DNA of 64,000 nucleotides from Lottia gigantea (taxonomy: Eukaryota > Mollusca > Gastropoda > Lottiidae), in the NCBI RefSeq assembly GCF_000327385.1, contig NW_008707563.1:203406-267405 (forward strand), read 5' to 3'. Numbering within the stretch: position 1 is the stretch's first letter; every line of letters begins with the position of its first letter. The notes under the pieces were generated by a model that made no database searches, was not told where the DNA came from, and saw only the letters and a list, made by a program, of their open reading frames with translations. Both the position numbers and the translations under genes were made by a program. Of this stretch, positions 11,309 to 23,257 are shown piece after piece.

Positions 11309-11707
11309 ACTAAACATAACATCTTTTATTTACTGTGGTCCACCTGCGGACATAGGGTCAACTATAGCCGTGACCTTTGACCTTTGTTATAAACCCCAAT
11401 CTCAAGTGTCAGTTTATTTATTTTTTAGATCATCTGCCTGTAATGTTATCGATCAGATTATTCAGATTGACTCATTCTGTACTTTATTAGAAAATAATCT
11501 TCCAATATTACACCAAGGTTATGACCGAAAAGTCACATTTCCCCCTACTGATTGAATCGTAATAAATAATGAAGAAATATTTGCTTAATTCATTGTAGTT
11601 TATTAGAGAATAAAGATCGAAAATTACAATGTCTTGTGACCTGGGCCAGTGCAATACCACAATAATGACGGAAGCGCCACATATTCTTTATCATGGGCCA
11701 ATTATGT
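11309..11707. other. Non-coding stretch, nothing recognised
   Basis: AT-rich sequence between two foldback elements. An AATAAA near 11563 is too distant to assign to FERD3L with confidence. Confidence 0.4.
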
Positions 11708-11937
11708 CTTCTTACAGATGTCTGTGGTTCCTGCAATTCCACTAAAACTAAGTGTTTGATGANGTGAATATTTNNCAATTAATATGNGATCACATAAAAT
11801 TAATGAAGTCATCAAACANTTAGTTNTAGNGGAATNGCAGGAACCACAGACATTTCTGATTACAAATTGGAATGGCACAAATTGATACACATAAATTATT
11901 TTAGAAGACCTCTTTACAATCCCTTTAACTCTAAAAG
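11708..11937. repeat. Foldback repeat family A, copy 1 (contains ambiguous bases)
   Basis: Inverted arms carry CTGTGGTTCCTGCAATTCCA on the left and GCAGGAACCACAGACAT on the right, ending CTCTTTACAATCCCTTTAA. Eight single Ns (11763-11836) fall in the hairpin centre and right arm. The outer left arm is missing. Confidence 0.6.
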
Positions 11938-12955
11938 TTTAAATCTAACTCGGAATGCCGAGATCAGCTAACTGATATGGACAAAACCGAAATTGTTCTA
12001 AAATATGCATATCGTCGTCTTTTTTTCTGAAATGTCTGCAGTGGGGTGTCACTGTCTGCAAAATCATGACAGTCGGATTAAAAGAAAAATGCAGGATAAA
12101 GTGGTCGTAAATATGACGCAAAAAGCTCTCTTTCAATTTTGACATATTCAATATATCAATCTAAAATAATGTTCTAAATGTCGCCAGTCGGACCATACTG
12201 TCTGTAAGAACCCTGCGTTCTGAACAGAGTCGGATTAACAGAAAATACGGAGATTGGATTTTCTGAAAAGGGTCATAAAACTGATCTTAACATTCTTTGA
12301 AACGGAAGATAATTGACGCATTCTATTTATCACACGTAAACTTAGCTTGTAACAACCTTGCGGACAAAACGCAGTCGGATTAACAGAATAAATGTGGATT
12401 ATGTCTTATAAAAGAGGTCATAAAACATGATGTAAACATTCTTTTAAAAGCGTGCTGGGTATTCAAGACTTCTTAAACCCAGTCATAAAATGACAGTTAA
12501 AATCTCTCGCCACTCCACGGGATATCTCGTTATCGATACGAGACCGGATTTTTCTACTCTGAAACCGATGAAACATAGATTACATGTGATTTAATTTTAA
12601 TATAAATGTGGACTTACCTCTTTACTCCACTTTATTTATTGCTACCCGTGTTCCCGAGTTAAATCAGGCACGAACATGTGACGGAAAACTCCAATTTTTT
12701 CTTTCCATACCAACTGTTTTATGTTACAATCTAAAATGACAATAATTAGAATACATAAAGTAAATCGTTAATTAAAATATTCTAGTCTGCTTTTTCGTTT
12801 AATAAGCAGCAATACGTAATTTCAGTTATATGTCACTTTTTGACATGAAAAATTTACTTCGAATCGAATGCAATTAATTGAAGCTTATTTTTCATAAAAG
12901 AAGCTCGAGGCTCACTCCTTTCTATATAATATCAAAGACAAACTGTACGTTTAAG
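11938..12955. other. Non-coding stretch with a short tandem theme
   Basis: Blocks containing AGTCGGATTA(A/C)(C/A)AGAA recur near 12070, 12230 and 12370, each followed by GTCATAAAA(C/A). This suggests an old repeat of about 145 bases. No gene is supported. Confidence 0.35.
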
Positions 12956-12956
12956 T

Positions 12957-13261
12957 TAAAGGGATTGTAAAGGGGTTTTCTAAATTTCTTATTTGTATCG
13001 GGGACACTGATAGCTTCGATTTTGCACCATTCCAATTTTCATTCCGACGTCTGTGGAATTCCACTAAAACTAACGCGTTTTATGACGTCACTAGAGCTAC
13101 TATTGATATCTATGCAGTCCCCCTCTAGAGACGTCATAAAACGCGTTAGTTTTGGTGGAATTGCAAGAACCAGAGACGTCGGAATGAAAATTGGAATGGT
13201 GCAAATTGGTGCTATCAGTATCCTTGATAGAAGTTTAGAAAACCTCTTTACATTCACTTTA
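12957..13261. repeat. Foldback repeat family A, copy 2 (nearly complete palindrome)
   Basis: The left arm starts after GTTAA with AGGGATTGTAAAGGGGTTTT and continues through GGGGACACTGATAGC and CCATTCCAATTTTCATTC to TATGACGTCAC. The right arm is the reverse complement and ends CTCTTTACATTCACTTTAA. TTAA on both sides suggests a TTAA target-site duplication, as used by piggyBac-type transposons. A CRE-like TGACGTCA lies near the centre. Confidence 0.75.
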
Positions 13262-14004
13262 AATTTTGAAAAAAGGGATATGGTCCATCAACTGCCTATA
13301 AAATATAATTTGAGGACTTAATCTGTAATTCTTCTTATCATTTTCTTAACAATTGTATGTGCTAATACTTTCCATTTCCTAAATTGCTTTTTGTATAATA
13401 CATGCCTCTATGGTTAATGCAGAGTTGCTCTTTTGTTAATAAAACATATAAGGCCGAACTTGATTGTAGTTAGTTTTGAGTATGAATGGCTATGTTTGAT
13501 TCACTATTCTTTTGACTCTTATTCAAACCATCCTCATAAACGCCCGGTATTCTATAGAATTCTATAGAATATATAAAGAAATATAATAGATTTATGTTTT
13601 GATGTTTTGATTAATGGATATTCACAGATACAGAAAAGAATGTGAATAATACACTGTAAAAATACCCGACCCGATTCAATTACAGAAGTATTTCGTTTCG
13701 TAAATCTATGTGGGTTAATTCACACATTCTCTGAATGGCGGGGAAAAAAGGACGTGAATGATCAGAAAATTCGAAGAGATGATCTCTAACTTATAGACTA
13801 CTGAATTAATTAATAAACATCATTAGTAATGTGAATTCTCCAAACTCTATAGCAGAAATGAAATGAAATGAATGGAGTTTTACGTCCTACTAAAACTCTA
13901 CAGCAAAGAGAAACTTATAGTCTGCATCTACTTTGAGCAACAAACTTTGGAATTTTTGCAATTCAGGAATATTGTTGTATGCACCCCCCCCCCCCCCCCC
14001 CAAA
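13262..14004. other. Non-coding stretch ending in poly-C
   Basis: Includes a reverse-orientation SINE-tail remnant at about 13856-13892 (GAATGGAGTTTTACGTCCTA) and a C homopolymer at 13984-14001 just before the assembly gap. Confidence 0.5.
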
Positions 14005-14145
14005 NNNNNNNNNNNNNNNNNNNNNNNNNNNNNNNNNNNNNNNNNNNNNNNNNNNNNNNNNNNNNNNNNNNNNNNNNNNNNNNNNNNNNNNNNNNNNNNN
14101 NNNNNNNNNNNNNNNNNNNNNNNNNNNNNNNNNNNNNNNNNNNNN
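14005..14145. other. Assembly gap (141 Ns)
   Basis: A continuous run of N directly after a C homopolymer, a typical sequencing stop. Its length may be nominal. ORFs reading through it are meaningless. Confidence 0.97.
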
Positions 14146-15221
14146 TGTAAATGTAACCTTCCAATTCATTTCTTTTCCATCAGATTCAAGCAGCCCCAAC
14201 AGTCTTTTTTAACAGATATTTCTTACAGTGTTAAACTTTGTATAAACATTGGCAATGCTGTTCTAATATTTCAACACGGGATCAAATCACCTGTAAAGAT
14301 GTCTGCCCCTTTGTCGGTAGTCTTTGATATTTTACCTACAAACCAATAACTAGAAAATCGAATATAATTCATTCGGGTTTTATTAGTTTTTTTATTTAGC
14401 CTTCTTGATCTCAATTTCACCTGCCGGGAGGTAAATTTAGAGCGATTGGTATGTTTGAAAACCAAGATCAGATTTTAGTCATAATTTCTGACTATATAAA
14501 GCAGGCACTCCTTTCCCCTCCCCCTTTTAATAATAAAGAATAAACGATTTTAGCATTACAATTTTGGGGTCACTAAAACCTTTTTTGAGTTCGCGTTTGT
14601 TTCATATTTAAAGTTAATTGTATAGCCTGCAAAAAAATTGTCTAGGCCTAATTCACTTTAAGCGGGCCAACATTTATGGCAGTGTAAACGTGGCTATTGG
14701 GGACTAAAAGTACACTTTTACATTTCTACAAGGTGCGAAGAATGTAATTAATATTAGCAACCCCTTTAATACGAAGTTTGAAAAGAGTGAATAACGGTTC
14801 CAGTCAATAAACAATGATTTATCAATATATTTAAAAACTATCTACAGGCCAAGCTGTTGCAGTGAAAATCAACAGTTAAAAACGGAGGTGTTCTATCACC
14901 GAGTAACAGCTCGTTCAAACTTACAGCCTATACAGTAGTATTCTAGTTTTATTTTATCATCTATTGTTATAGATGACATGCAATTATTACTCTTAATTGA
15001 TTTTTATCTATTCATTTTAAATTCAAAGTCAAATTGACTTTCCATTCTGACTTTTATCTATTGTGTTGATGCCAAGACATCTCTGTACCTACTACGTGTA
15101 TAAAACCTTGAATTGATGTACACTAACGCCTGGACGTTTTTAAAAGGCATTACATTATACTGTCACGTATGATTGATATACTTCCTCATGTGAAAAATTC
15201 ATTAGCTGCTATTAAAGTTTC
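14146..15221. other. Non-coding stretch, nothing recognised
   Basis: AT-rich DNA with only chance ORFs and no recognisable repeat. Confidence 0.45.
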
Positions 15222-15362
15222 GCGTCATCAAACACTTATTTTTCTGGGATTGCAGGAACCAGAGGCGTCTGACTGAAAATTGTAATGATGCAAATTGACG
15301 CTATTAGTGTCCCCGATACTCATATTTTCTTTTTTTAGAAAACCTCTTTATAATCCCTTTAA
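15222..15362. repeat. Foldback repeat family A, copy 3 (right arm only)
   Basis: Begins GCGTCATCAAACACTTA and continues GGGATTGCAGGAACCAGAGG and TGAAAATTGTAATGATGCAA, ending CTCTTTATAATCCCTTTAA. This matches the right arm of family A. Confidence 0.65.
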
Positions 15363-16139
15363 GTTTGATTGGACATAACAGTGCAGCGAAGCAATCAAAG
15401 GGAGAAAACTCCTTCGCTCATGTTGATGATCTTCGTAAAAAAAAAACCAGACACAATTCAAAATCATCGTCGGCAAATAGTCAAAGAAAACATAAAATAT
15501 TGACTCGTCTTTTGTTGGTGAATATATTGTATTGCACGTCTGTGATGATATTTATATGAGTATGCCTAATATACAACACATAAAAGAATATCACTTTAAT
15601 AGGCTAGAGGGTATTCAGATCTATAGCTTTGTTTCTCCAGTGTTTAATATGATTTAACAACCAGTCTTTTCATATTTTAAGCTTTATGAATCCCCTATAT
15701 TATCTTCATGCAGGCATTTCAGTTCATATACTTCGTCACACCCAATTTAAGAACAAGATGCTTTTTGATTCTTTTACAGATTGCTACAGAACATTAACCC
15801 CACTGGAAAGATCTATCACATAATTTTTGACTTATTATGGTCAACTGTCCCATTCACCATGACGGACAAAAGACGTATTAGCATATATATTGGTTTGCAC
15901 GCGACCGCACATTTCAATATACACATTTTGATCACTATCTTAATAGGACAATAATTGAGTTTTTTAGTCAAATCAATTTGGAGATTTTCCTTTCTTTAAA
16001 TCAGTTTGGGTCGTGTGGACAACAGTCATAAATAAACTGGTATTTATCATCCTTTCAGAGCAGATGATACCATTTGCGAATAGGTTTGTCATCTTACATC
16101 CAAATATCCTCACTCTGATGTTTCTATGTTCCTCTATTA

Positions 16140-16540
16140 TAAGCTATATATTTTATCTCCATTTATATCTATGACTCCTCTCCCAAATTGCTATATGAAC
16201 TGTAGTTTTGGTGGTTATAATCAAAAGGTACAAGTCAAGGATGTGTGTTAAGTCCTTACTTCTTCATAATATTAATAAATATCATAATTCCTCTATTATA
16301 ATCTATAAATTTCGTTCATATATCGCGATTTTTGTATATTATGTCTACTCTCCTTTGCTATACTATAGGCTAAATCTTCAGAACTTTGGTTTTGGTAATT
16401 ATTTAACAACTTTCGTTTTGCGATCAAAAGGTATAAGTCAAGGATGTGTGTTAAGTCCTTACTTCTTCATAACGTTAATAAATAAACTCAGACAGTTGCC
16501 ACTAGACAACTTGTGGTCGTTAATCAGAACAATTACCACT
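16140..16540 (+). mobile_element. LINE reverse-transcriptase fragment, tandemly duplicated
   Basis: Two copies about 200 bases apart (around 16225 and 16430) encode KGTSQGCVLSPYFFI and KGISQGCVLSPYFFITLINK. This is the non-LTR RT block with the G-x-x-Q-G-x-x-L-S-P-x-x-F motif. Flanks of each copy (CTCTATTATAA-CTATA, GGTTTTGGTAATTA/GGTGGTTATAAT) also match, so the fragment was duplicated after insertion. Reading frames are decayed outside the motif. Confidence 0.6.
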
Positions 16541-18127
16541 TGAAACTAGATCCACAGTAATCAGATTTGACCACCGTCACATTTCAATAATCTATGAAAA
16601 GATCGGATTTCTAAATAAACAAACCCCAAAAGCAATTCAATAATATTTGAAAATGGCAAATAATGTAAGTTTTAAAGCCAATAGAATTAAAGGAGATAAT
16701 CGCAGCTGTTACAACACTATGTAAAGAATGGAATCTCGTTCGTATTCCATTTTGAACAATTGATAACTAGATGTAATCATAGTTAATATATCCAGCTATC
16801 GGCCAGTTTATTTATTGGGATAGCTTTAGGTTGGTCTCTATTATGATAATAGTACAATAGTGACTATTACAAACAAATTTATTGTCCACTGTCTATTCTA
16901 TTTCATAATACACTCCATCTTACAATTCCCCTTCTGAAATTATCCTGACACGTGTCCGACATGTGATCTCTTGTCACGTGGGTGTCTCTATTTTTATGAG
17001 TCCCCCAAATTACTCGGAATATTAAAAATAAAGTCAAGAAATACTCTTTGAAACCTCTCTTTCCGGTCCAAAAGACGGCTTTCAGAACGTAATCTCGTGG
17101 TAATGTTAAATAACCTGACCTTACGTTCACCTACGGCATAGCACGCGCGTTAATGTGAAGCAGAAATGGTTGACAAAACACCTACGTTACTAATAAACAG
17201 TTGAACACAGTAGAGGGTGAATGAACCCCTATCTTTTACACTCGACATCCGTATTGAACATAAAAATTCAGAATAAATTGAAAAGTTAATTAAAATGGTC
17301 AAAATGAATTTTGGTTAATACGACCGCTATTTCGTTTCCTTGGTTATTGGTTCCAAATGCCAAATGCACTCAATATCCGCGAATTCTCATTAACCCCAAA
17401 ATGTACAGCACATTCTGATTAATAGCCTATTCAATTCATTCATTAGCCTCTGTATATGATACAGTTCAGTAGGATGTGAAAATCTATTTCATTTCATTTG
17501 TCCAATTAATAAGGTACAGAAAAAACATTTACACCGCCAAACACTTTGTGCCATTGAAATTTTGTTGAAAGAATATTCAATTGTTACGAGCTTCTACGTT
17601 TGTTTTTGCTGTGTTGTTTAAAAAAACGCTCTTAACATGGCGGAAAAAAATTATTTCAGAGGGAATACGGGTTTCCTATTGATCTTGGAAAATTGATATT
17701 CGCGAGGTTTCATTAATGCACTGTTATAGATTTTACGGCGTTGAGCACAGGAACTGTGTGGACACTAGAAAGCATAGGCCTTTGCATTCAAATCAGTCGT
17801 AACTGAAAAGGCTTCGAACATAATATGACAAGCTCATTTTTCTGCACGTTTTAGTCCTGCAGACACAATTGAAAATAATAATACAAAAACTGGAGGACAT
17901 ATAAGACAAAACTGGCATAAAATCGACAAAAACTTCAGTGTTGTCAGTCACAAACTTGCATTTCTTCATCAGTATTCAGGCTTTTATTATCCTTATCTAT
18001 TTTAAAATGTAAATAAGATACAATGTTTTTTATTTGCATAGAACAAATTGACAATGAATATGATAAAAATTCATATTCAAGAGATATAGCCGTCTAAACT
18101 ATGTTTTCACCCATTGACAGAGAGCAA
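16541..18127. other. Non-coding stretch, nothing coding recognised
   Basis: Contains ACACGTGT and TCACGTGG near 16950-16980 and a SINE-tail-like fragment at 17458-17530. No gene is supported. Confidence 0.4.
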
Positions 18128-18510
18128 ATTTCACCCATTTATATAGTCATCTAAACAGTTACTTTATCAGCTGATAGAACTCATTTTCACCCATCTATAT
18201 AGTCATCTAAACAGTTACTTTATCAGCTGATAAAACTCATTTTCAGCTATCTATATAGTCATCTAAACAGTTACTTTATCAGCTGATAAACTCATTTTCA
18301 CCCATCTATATAGTCATCTAAACAGTTACTTTATCAGCTGATAGAACTCATTTTCACCCATCTATATAGACATCTAAACAGTTACTTTACCAGCTGATAA
18401 AACTCATGTTCAGCTATCTATATAGTCATCTAAACAGTTACTTTACCAGCTGATAAAACTCAATTTCAGCTATCTATCTATATAGTCATTTAAACAGTTA
18501 CTTTATAACT
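18128..18510. repeat. 56-bp tandem repeat, about 7 copies
   Basis: Units start at steps of 55-56 bases (TAGTCATCTAAACAGTTAC at 18144, 18200, 18256, 18311, 18367, 18423; the last step is 60 because of an extra TATC). Each contains ATCAGCTGATA, a palindrome with a CAGCTG E-box. Confidence 0.9.
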
Positions 18511-19794
18511 TTTTGCTAGAACTCAATTTCATTTACCGTATGTTTGCGTGTATAATACGCAGTTATTTTTTTAATGCCAAAAAGGGCTGCGCATTATATT
18601 CACAAATATATGGTATCTATATAGTCGTATTTTAACTAACTTTACCAGCTGATAGAGCTCAATTTCAGCTATTCGAATCATTTAGCAGATCTAAATAGTA
18701 AAATGCGTTCATAATATCAAGTCATCGGTAGTAGCTAAAGAATTGAGTTATATATCTGTGAAGTAATTATCTAGACCACTATACAAATATCTGTTATTTA
18801 ACTCTGTTAGCTCAGCAGGTTATACATGAGCTAGCTGAAACTCAGCTCAGTCGGTAAAGTAAATATACTGGAAACTAAAAATTAAGCTCTAGCAGCCGAT
18901 ATAGTAAATATTTGGATTACTATACAGATAGTTGAAATTAGGCTCCAGCAGTCGGTAAATTAAATATTCAAAGTTGTGTGAAAATGGCATTGCGTGAAAC
19001 TCAGAGTAGCAACATGAGTCGAGTTCTGTTTTAATATTTCTATTTAGACCAATATACAGAAAACTAAAATTAAGCTCTAGCAGCTGGTAAAAGGAATATC
19101 TAGACAACCACATCCCTTATGTTAACATTATAGCCATTTCTATATTTCGTATTACCATATTTACGTTGCGTTCACGATGTTAATATTCATATTAATATTT
19201 CATGTGATTAAGATTAAAATTCATGATTTTTCATACAAATCAGTTTATTTTTGGCGTCCTGTCAAAATATGACATGATCATAATTCAAATAGATATTGAA
19301 ATCATAATTCCAAAAACATTATTCGCGCGGGTTTTTATCCGAATTACTATTTTATTTTTGAACTAGTTAAGGTGAGTTATATTCTAAAATTTCAGGTGTC
19401 TCGAAGTCGGATTAGTCCTTAATTACTTTCTAGACTACAGATCACGTGACTATATTGTTCTCTCAACAAAACCTCAAAATTCTGACAAAAGTAATTTGTT
19501 TTATTCATGCAAGCACGTGCCACGGAGGATGTTTCTCTTGATTTAAGGCGAAACCAAAATCTGAAAACAATTCATTTCTGTCAAAAATTAATTTTTGGTT
19601 TTAATGGTTTTAATAGAAAAGCTGTTTAATAAGAAAGAAATGACACCCGACTTTCGCCATTTTGAATTCGACACGAGGAGGGTTACTTGTCCTCTATAAA
19701 GAATAAATTGCCTTAAATTATCAAAAATATTTTCTTATTTCTTAGTTTATGTGGGGGGCTAGATTTAGTTTTCACACTGCGTATCAGTTTGTAT
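18511..19794. other. Non-coding stretch, nothing recognised
   Basis: Scattered relatives of the 56-bp unit (GCAG(C/T)(C/T)GGTAAA, TCTAG) appear up to about 19100. CACGTG sites lie at about 19443 and 19513. No gene is supported. Confidence 0.4.
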
Positions 19795-20975
19795 AAGGTT
19801 ATACTATACACAACGTTTCAACAATTTACATTGTCATCATATTGTATACAACGTTTCAACAATTTATACAGTCATCATACTGTACACAACGATTCAACAA
19901 TTTACATTGTCATCATCAGTTTTTATATGGTCTACCTCCTCCAAGTTACACTGTACGCAACGTTTCAACAATTTAAATTGTCGTCATACTGTACACAACG
20001 TTTCAACAATTTACATTGTCAATATACTGTACACAACGTTTCAACAATTTACATTGTCATCATACTGTACAGAACGTTTCAACAATTTACATTGGCATCA
20101 TCATTATATGGTTTACCTCCTCCAAGTTACACTGTACGCAACGTTTCAACAATTTACATTGTTGTCAAACTGTACACAACGTTTCAACCATTTATATTGC
20201 CATCATACTGTACACAACGTTTCAACAAGTTACATTGTCATCATACTGTTCACAAAGTTTCAACAATTTACATTGTCATAATACTGTACACAACGTTTCA
20301 TTAACTTAAATTGCCATCATACTGTACACAACGTTTCAACATTTTACATTGTCATCATACTGTACAGAACGTTTCAACAATTTACATTGTCGTCATACTG
20401 TACACAACGTTTCAACAATTTACATTGTCATCATACTGTACACAACGTTTCAACATTTTACATTGTCATCATACTGTACACAACGTTTCATCAATTTATA
20501 TTGTCATCATACTGTACACAACGTTTCAACAAGTTACATTGTCATCATACTGTTCACAAAGTTTCAACAATTTACATTGTCATAATACTGTACACAACGT
20601 TTCATTAACTTAAATTGCCATCATACTGTACACAACGTTTCAACATTTTACATTGTCATCATACTGTACAGAACGTTTCAACAATTTACATTGTCGTCAT
20701 ACTGTACACAACGTTTCAACAATTTACATTGTCATCATACTGTACACAACGTTTCAACATTTTACATTGTCATCATACTGTACACAACGTTTCATCAATT
20801 TATATTGTCATCATACTGTACACAACGTTTCAACAATTTACATTGTCGTCATACTGTACACAACGTTTCAACAATTTACATTGTCGTCATACTGTACACA
20901 ACGTTTCAACAATTTACATTGTCGTCATACTGTACACAACGTTTCAACAATTTACATTGGCATCATAAACGATAT
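19795..20975. repeat. 38-bp satellite with higher-order 304-bp repeat
   Basis: About thirty copies of a 38-base unit built from ACAACGTTTCAACAATTTAC and ATTGTCATCATACTGTAC. Variant units repeat as a block: the segments beginning at 20311 and 20615 carry the same series of variants 304 bases (8 units) apart. A separate CTCCTCCAAGTTACACTG interruption occurs twice near 19935 and 20116. All forward frames stay open because the unit lacks stops; no protein is inferred. Confidence 0.95.
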
Positions 20976-21494
20976 ATCACTTCTGGTTATATTTTATATT
21001 TATATTTTTTGAACAATTTACATTGGCATCATTTTGGGTTTTTTTTGTTAGCTTTTATTTTTAATATAGCAACTTCAGTTAGGATCTAACGACAGACCCC
21101 TGGCACGTTCAAATTAACCTTATAATTAATTCCAATTAGACTTTATCAATTGTAGTATGTACGAAAATATTTTATCATTAAATGAACATGAAGAAGTGAC
21201 ATAGATAAAATGTCTCATAGTTATTCAGATGGGACAAACCAAGTTTAAAGATCCATCGAAAGATGTCTTGACAAAATGTGGTTACTTTATTATTTTAGAC
21301 AGAATTAATAGAAAACATTTTGAGAGACAAATCTAAATAAATTGTATAAATGTCATTTTAAAAACATTTCATTTAAAATCATTTACGATTTAAGCTTATT
21401 GATATGAAAAATAGTAAACCTGCGTGTGTGAAGAAATGGGAAGATATGTTAAATTTCGGGGAAGGGAGGGTTTGATTCTCCCAAATGTACAGGC
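20976..21494. other. Non-coding stretch, nothing recognised
   Basis: AT-rich, with one isolated half-unit of the 38-bp satellite near 21010. No coding evidence. Confidence 0.4.
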
Positions 21495-21900
21495 CTAGGG
21501 TGGATAATTGTAACCTCAAATTTATGTAATTTGGAGACAACAGAACATCTTTTTTTTTTTTGTCAAAAATCAAAAGAATTATGGGATGAAACAAGTAAAA
21601 TATTTGATCATAATAATTTCAATATTGAACTGACAACTAATTTCAAAAATTTAGGTATTTATAACGACAATACAAAAATTAAATTTAATTATAAATCATT
21701 TAATATTACTTACAAAATTATTTATATTTAATTCAAAAATTATTGGAAGACCTCTAGATGCCGCACTTTTCATGCATTTTATTTATAAAACAGCTAAATT
21801 GGAATTGAACATGGATGGTGACTCTTATTACAAAAAGGTGGTAATATCTATCAAAAGTTTTAATCTAACCTATGACAGACAAGCTGAAGCTATCATAATA
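21495..21900 (+). mobile_element. LINE ORF2 C-terminal fragment
   Basis: The segment reads CNLETTEHLFFFCQKSKELW, matching the C-terminal Cys/His element after the RT of many non-LTR retrotransposons (C-x-x-E-T-x-x-H-L-F-x-x-C). About 230 bases on, a second frame reads IIGRPLDAALFMHFIYKTAK and then LELNMDGDSYYKKV. At least one frame change separates the parts, so this is a decayed 3' end. It may be the same element type as the RT fragment at 16.2 kb. Confidence 0.55.
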
Positions 21901-21977
21901 TAACAACCTGTCAATGGGATACCTTTATCACAACATTATTATTTAATTCATTTATATTTTACAATGTGGATCCTATT

Positions 21978-22118
21978 AATGAAATGAAATGAATGGAGTT
22001 TTACGCCCTACTTTTCTGCACCATGTGGGCTAAGGATCCTATTAATAGTACTCGTTGTCTGATCAAAAAAAAATGTGGTCATTGCACACTGTATGGCGTT
22101 GACCATTTCATTTCATTT
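21978..22118 (-). mobile_element. SINE 3'-end fragments
   Basis: GAATGGAGTTTTACGCCCTA and CTTTTCTGCACCATGTGGGC are the reverse complement of the SINE 3' region. After a short insertion, CATTGCACACTGTATGGCGT and CCATTTCATTTCATT follow. The 5' part is missing. Confidence 0.55.
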
Positions 22119-22539
22119 TATAAAACCGTCATATTTTAGCAGCTTTTTAAAAGTATGATTGAACAAATTAAATAAATACGCTCCCTTTAGAAGCATAACT
22201 TGCAGATAACCTTTGACATCCGAGATTTGACCCGATGACCTCCACATAAAGGGAAGTAATCAAGTAGAACATCTTCTTGGGCCAAAAAAAAGATCTGTCG
22301 TGTGTCAATCTATCTTTTGTGTTTTCTCAATTCTAATTAAGTTAAGATTCAAAATACAAACCACATCGACAAACTTTCAGATGTTGCTCTTAATTCTATA
22401 TCTATTTGCATAATGTGCTCGCATGATTCGGCACGTTCATGTCGTCTGAATAACCACACGTGTGTCCTGTCAGTTCTTGTTGACAATGTGCATTATGCAC
22501 GTGCGTTGATGATCTGTCAATAAGATTTCCTGACGAGAG

Positions 22540-22990
22540 ATAAATAAACTCGTACAACTCAAGCATATGAATTATCATATGGTTATGACACTCTGCACTC
22601 TCGAACAAACAAACTCATCGCAAAAAAAAAACCAAAGAAAAAACAAATGGCCGCCAAAGTTTTCAAATCGGCTGTCACTAGAAATCTGTTACTTATTTAG
22701 ACATAATACATGAGAGGGTATTATTTTTTTTACCTTTTTACGGTGCATGGCAATGCATGTTTTCATTTTCCTAACCAGGAGCAGGCGCAAAACTTCTTTT
22801 CATTTTTTTCAAGCTCATCTGGCGGCACTTGCAGGTGTGCTTACAAGTTAGTTTGATCTTCAAGAAGTAATCTACGGGAGATAACTCTATTGTTCAGTAC
22901 TGCAATTAATTGTTTGTCGACAACGCACACTTTGACATTTACACTTTGTCTTTTGATCGATCGAAACGCACTGAAAATCGGTCGGTTCAG
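22540..22990. repeat. Duplicated block, partner of 29220-29705
   Basis: Shared features in the same order: ACTCAAGCAT, CTCTCGAACAA/CTCTCGCACAA, ATGGCCGCCAAAGTTT, AAGCTCATCTGG, ACTTGCAGG and GGGAGATAACTCTATTGTTC. The pair is the outer part of the segmental duplication that carries the secreted-peptide genes. ATGGCCGCC is a reverse YY1-like motif, conserved in both. Confidence 0.6.
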
Positions 22991-23086
22991 CATAAACAAG
23001 CAAACTGCACCTTGAGGACCTTTTCAGAGGGGCACAGACTCTGTTTTTTTTTGAGTTTTTTTTTTTTTTTTTTTTTGCATTTTCAG

Positions 23087-23240
23087 CTGATAGCACTCGG
23101 TTGCAATTGCCTAAAATTTGAAGTTTGAAGTTAGTAGTGCGTCATGTTCGATACCGGCGGAAGTGACGACATATCATATTCTGACCTAGACCTTTCGGAT
23201 TATTCTATCTGAACAGTGTAACGATTAATGGAAATAAAGC
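23087..23240 (+). other. Candidate terminal exon with a 22-codon ORF
   Basis: An unusually strong acceptor (long T tract then GCATTTTCAG, ending 23086) precedes ATG at 23144. The ATG opens a 22-codon ORF, MFDTGGSDDISYSDLDLSDY plus two residues, with stop at 23210-23212 and AATAAA at 23233-23238. The arrangement looks like the last exon of a short transcript. No upstream exon was found, the T tract may come from a repeat, and GCGGAAGTGACG inside it could be an ETS-type site instead. Confidence 0.2.
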
Positions 23241-23257
23241 TAATACAAAACAATTAA

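Noticed and set aside
13549-13570. Perfect palindrome of two TTCTATAGAA blocks
   Set aside because: Short, AT-rich and isolated, with no element around it. Likely chance or a simple duplication.
13872-14349. ORFs on both strands crossing 14005-14145
   Set aside because: They read through a run of Ns and a C homopolymer, so they have no meaning.
19789-21089. Long overlapping plus-strand ORFs of up to 171 residues
   Set aside because: They lie entirely in the 38-bp satellite and repeat one theme in all three frames. No start context, splice or family support.
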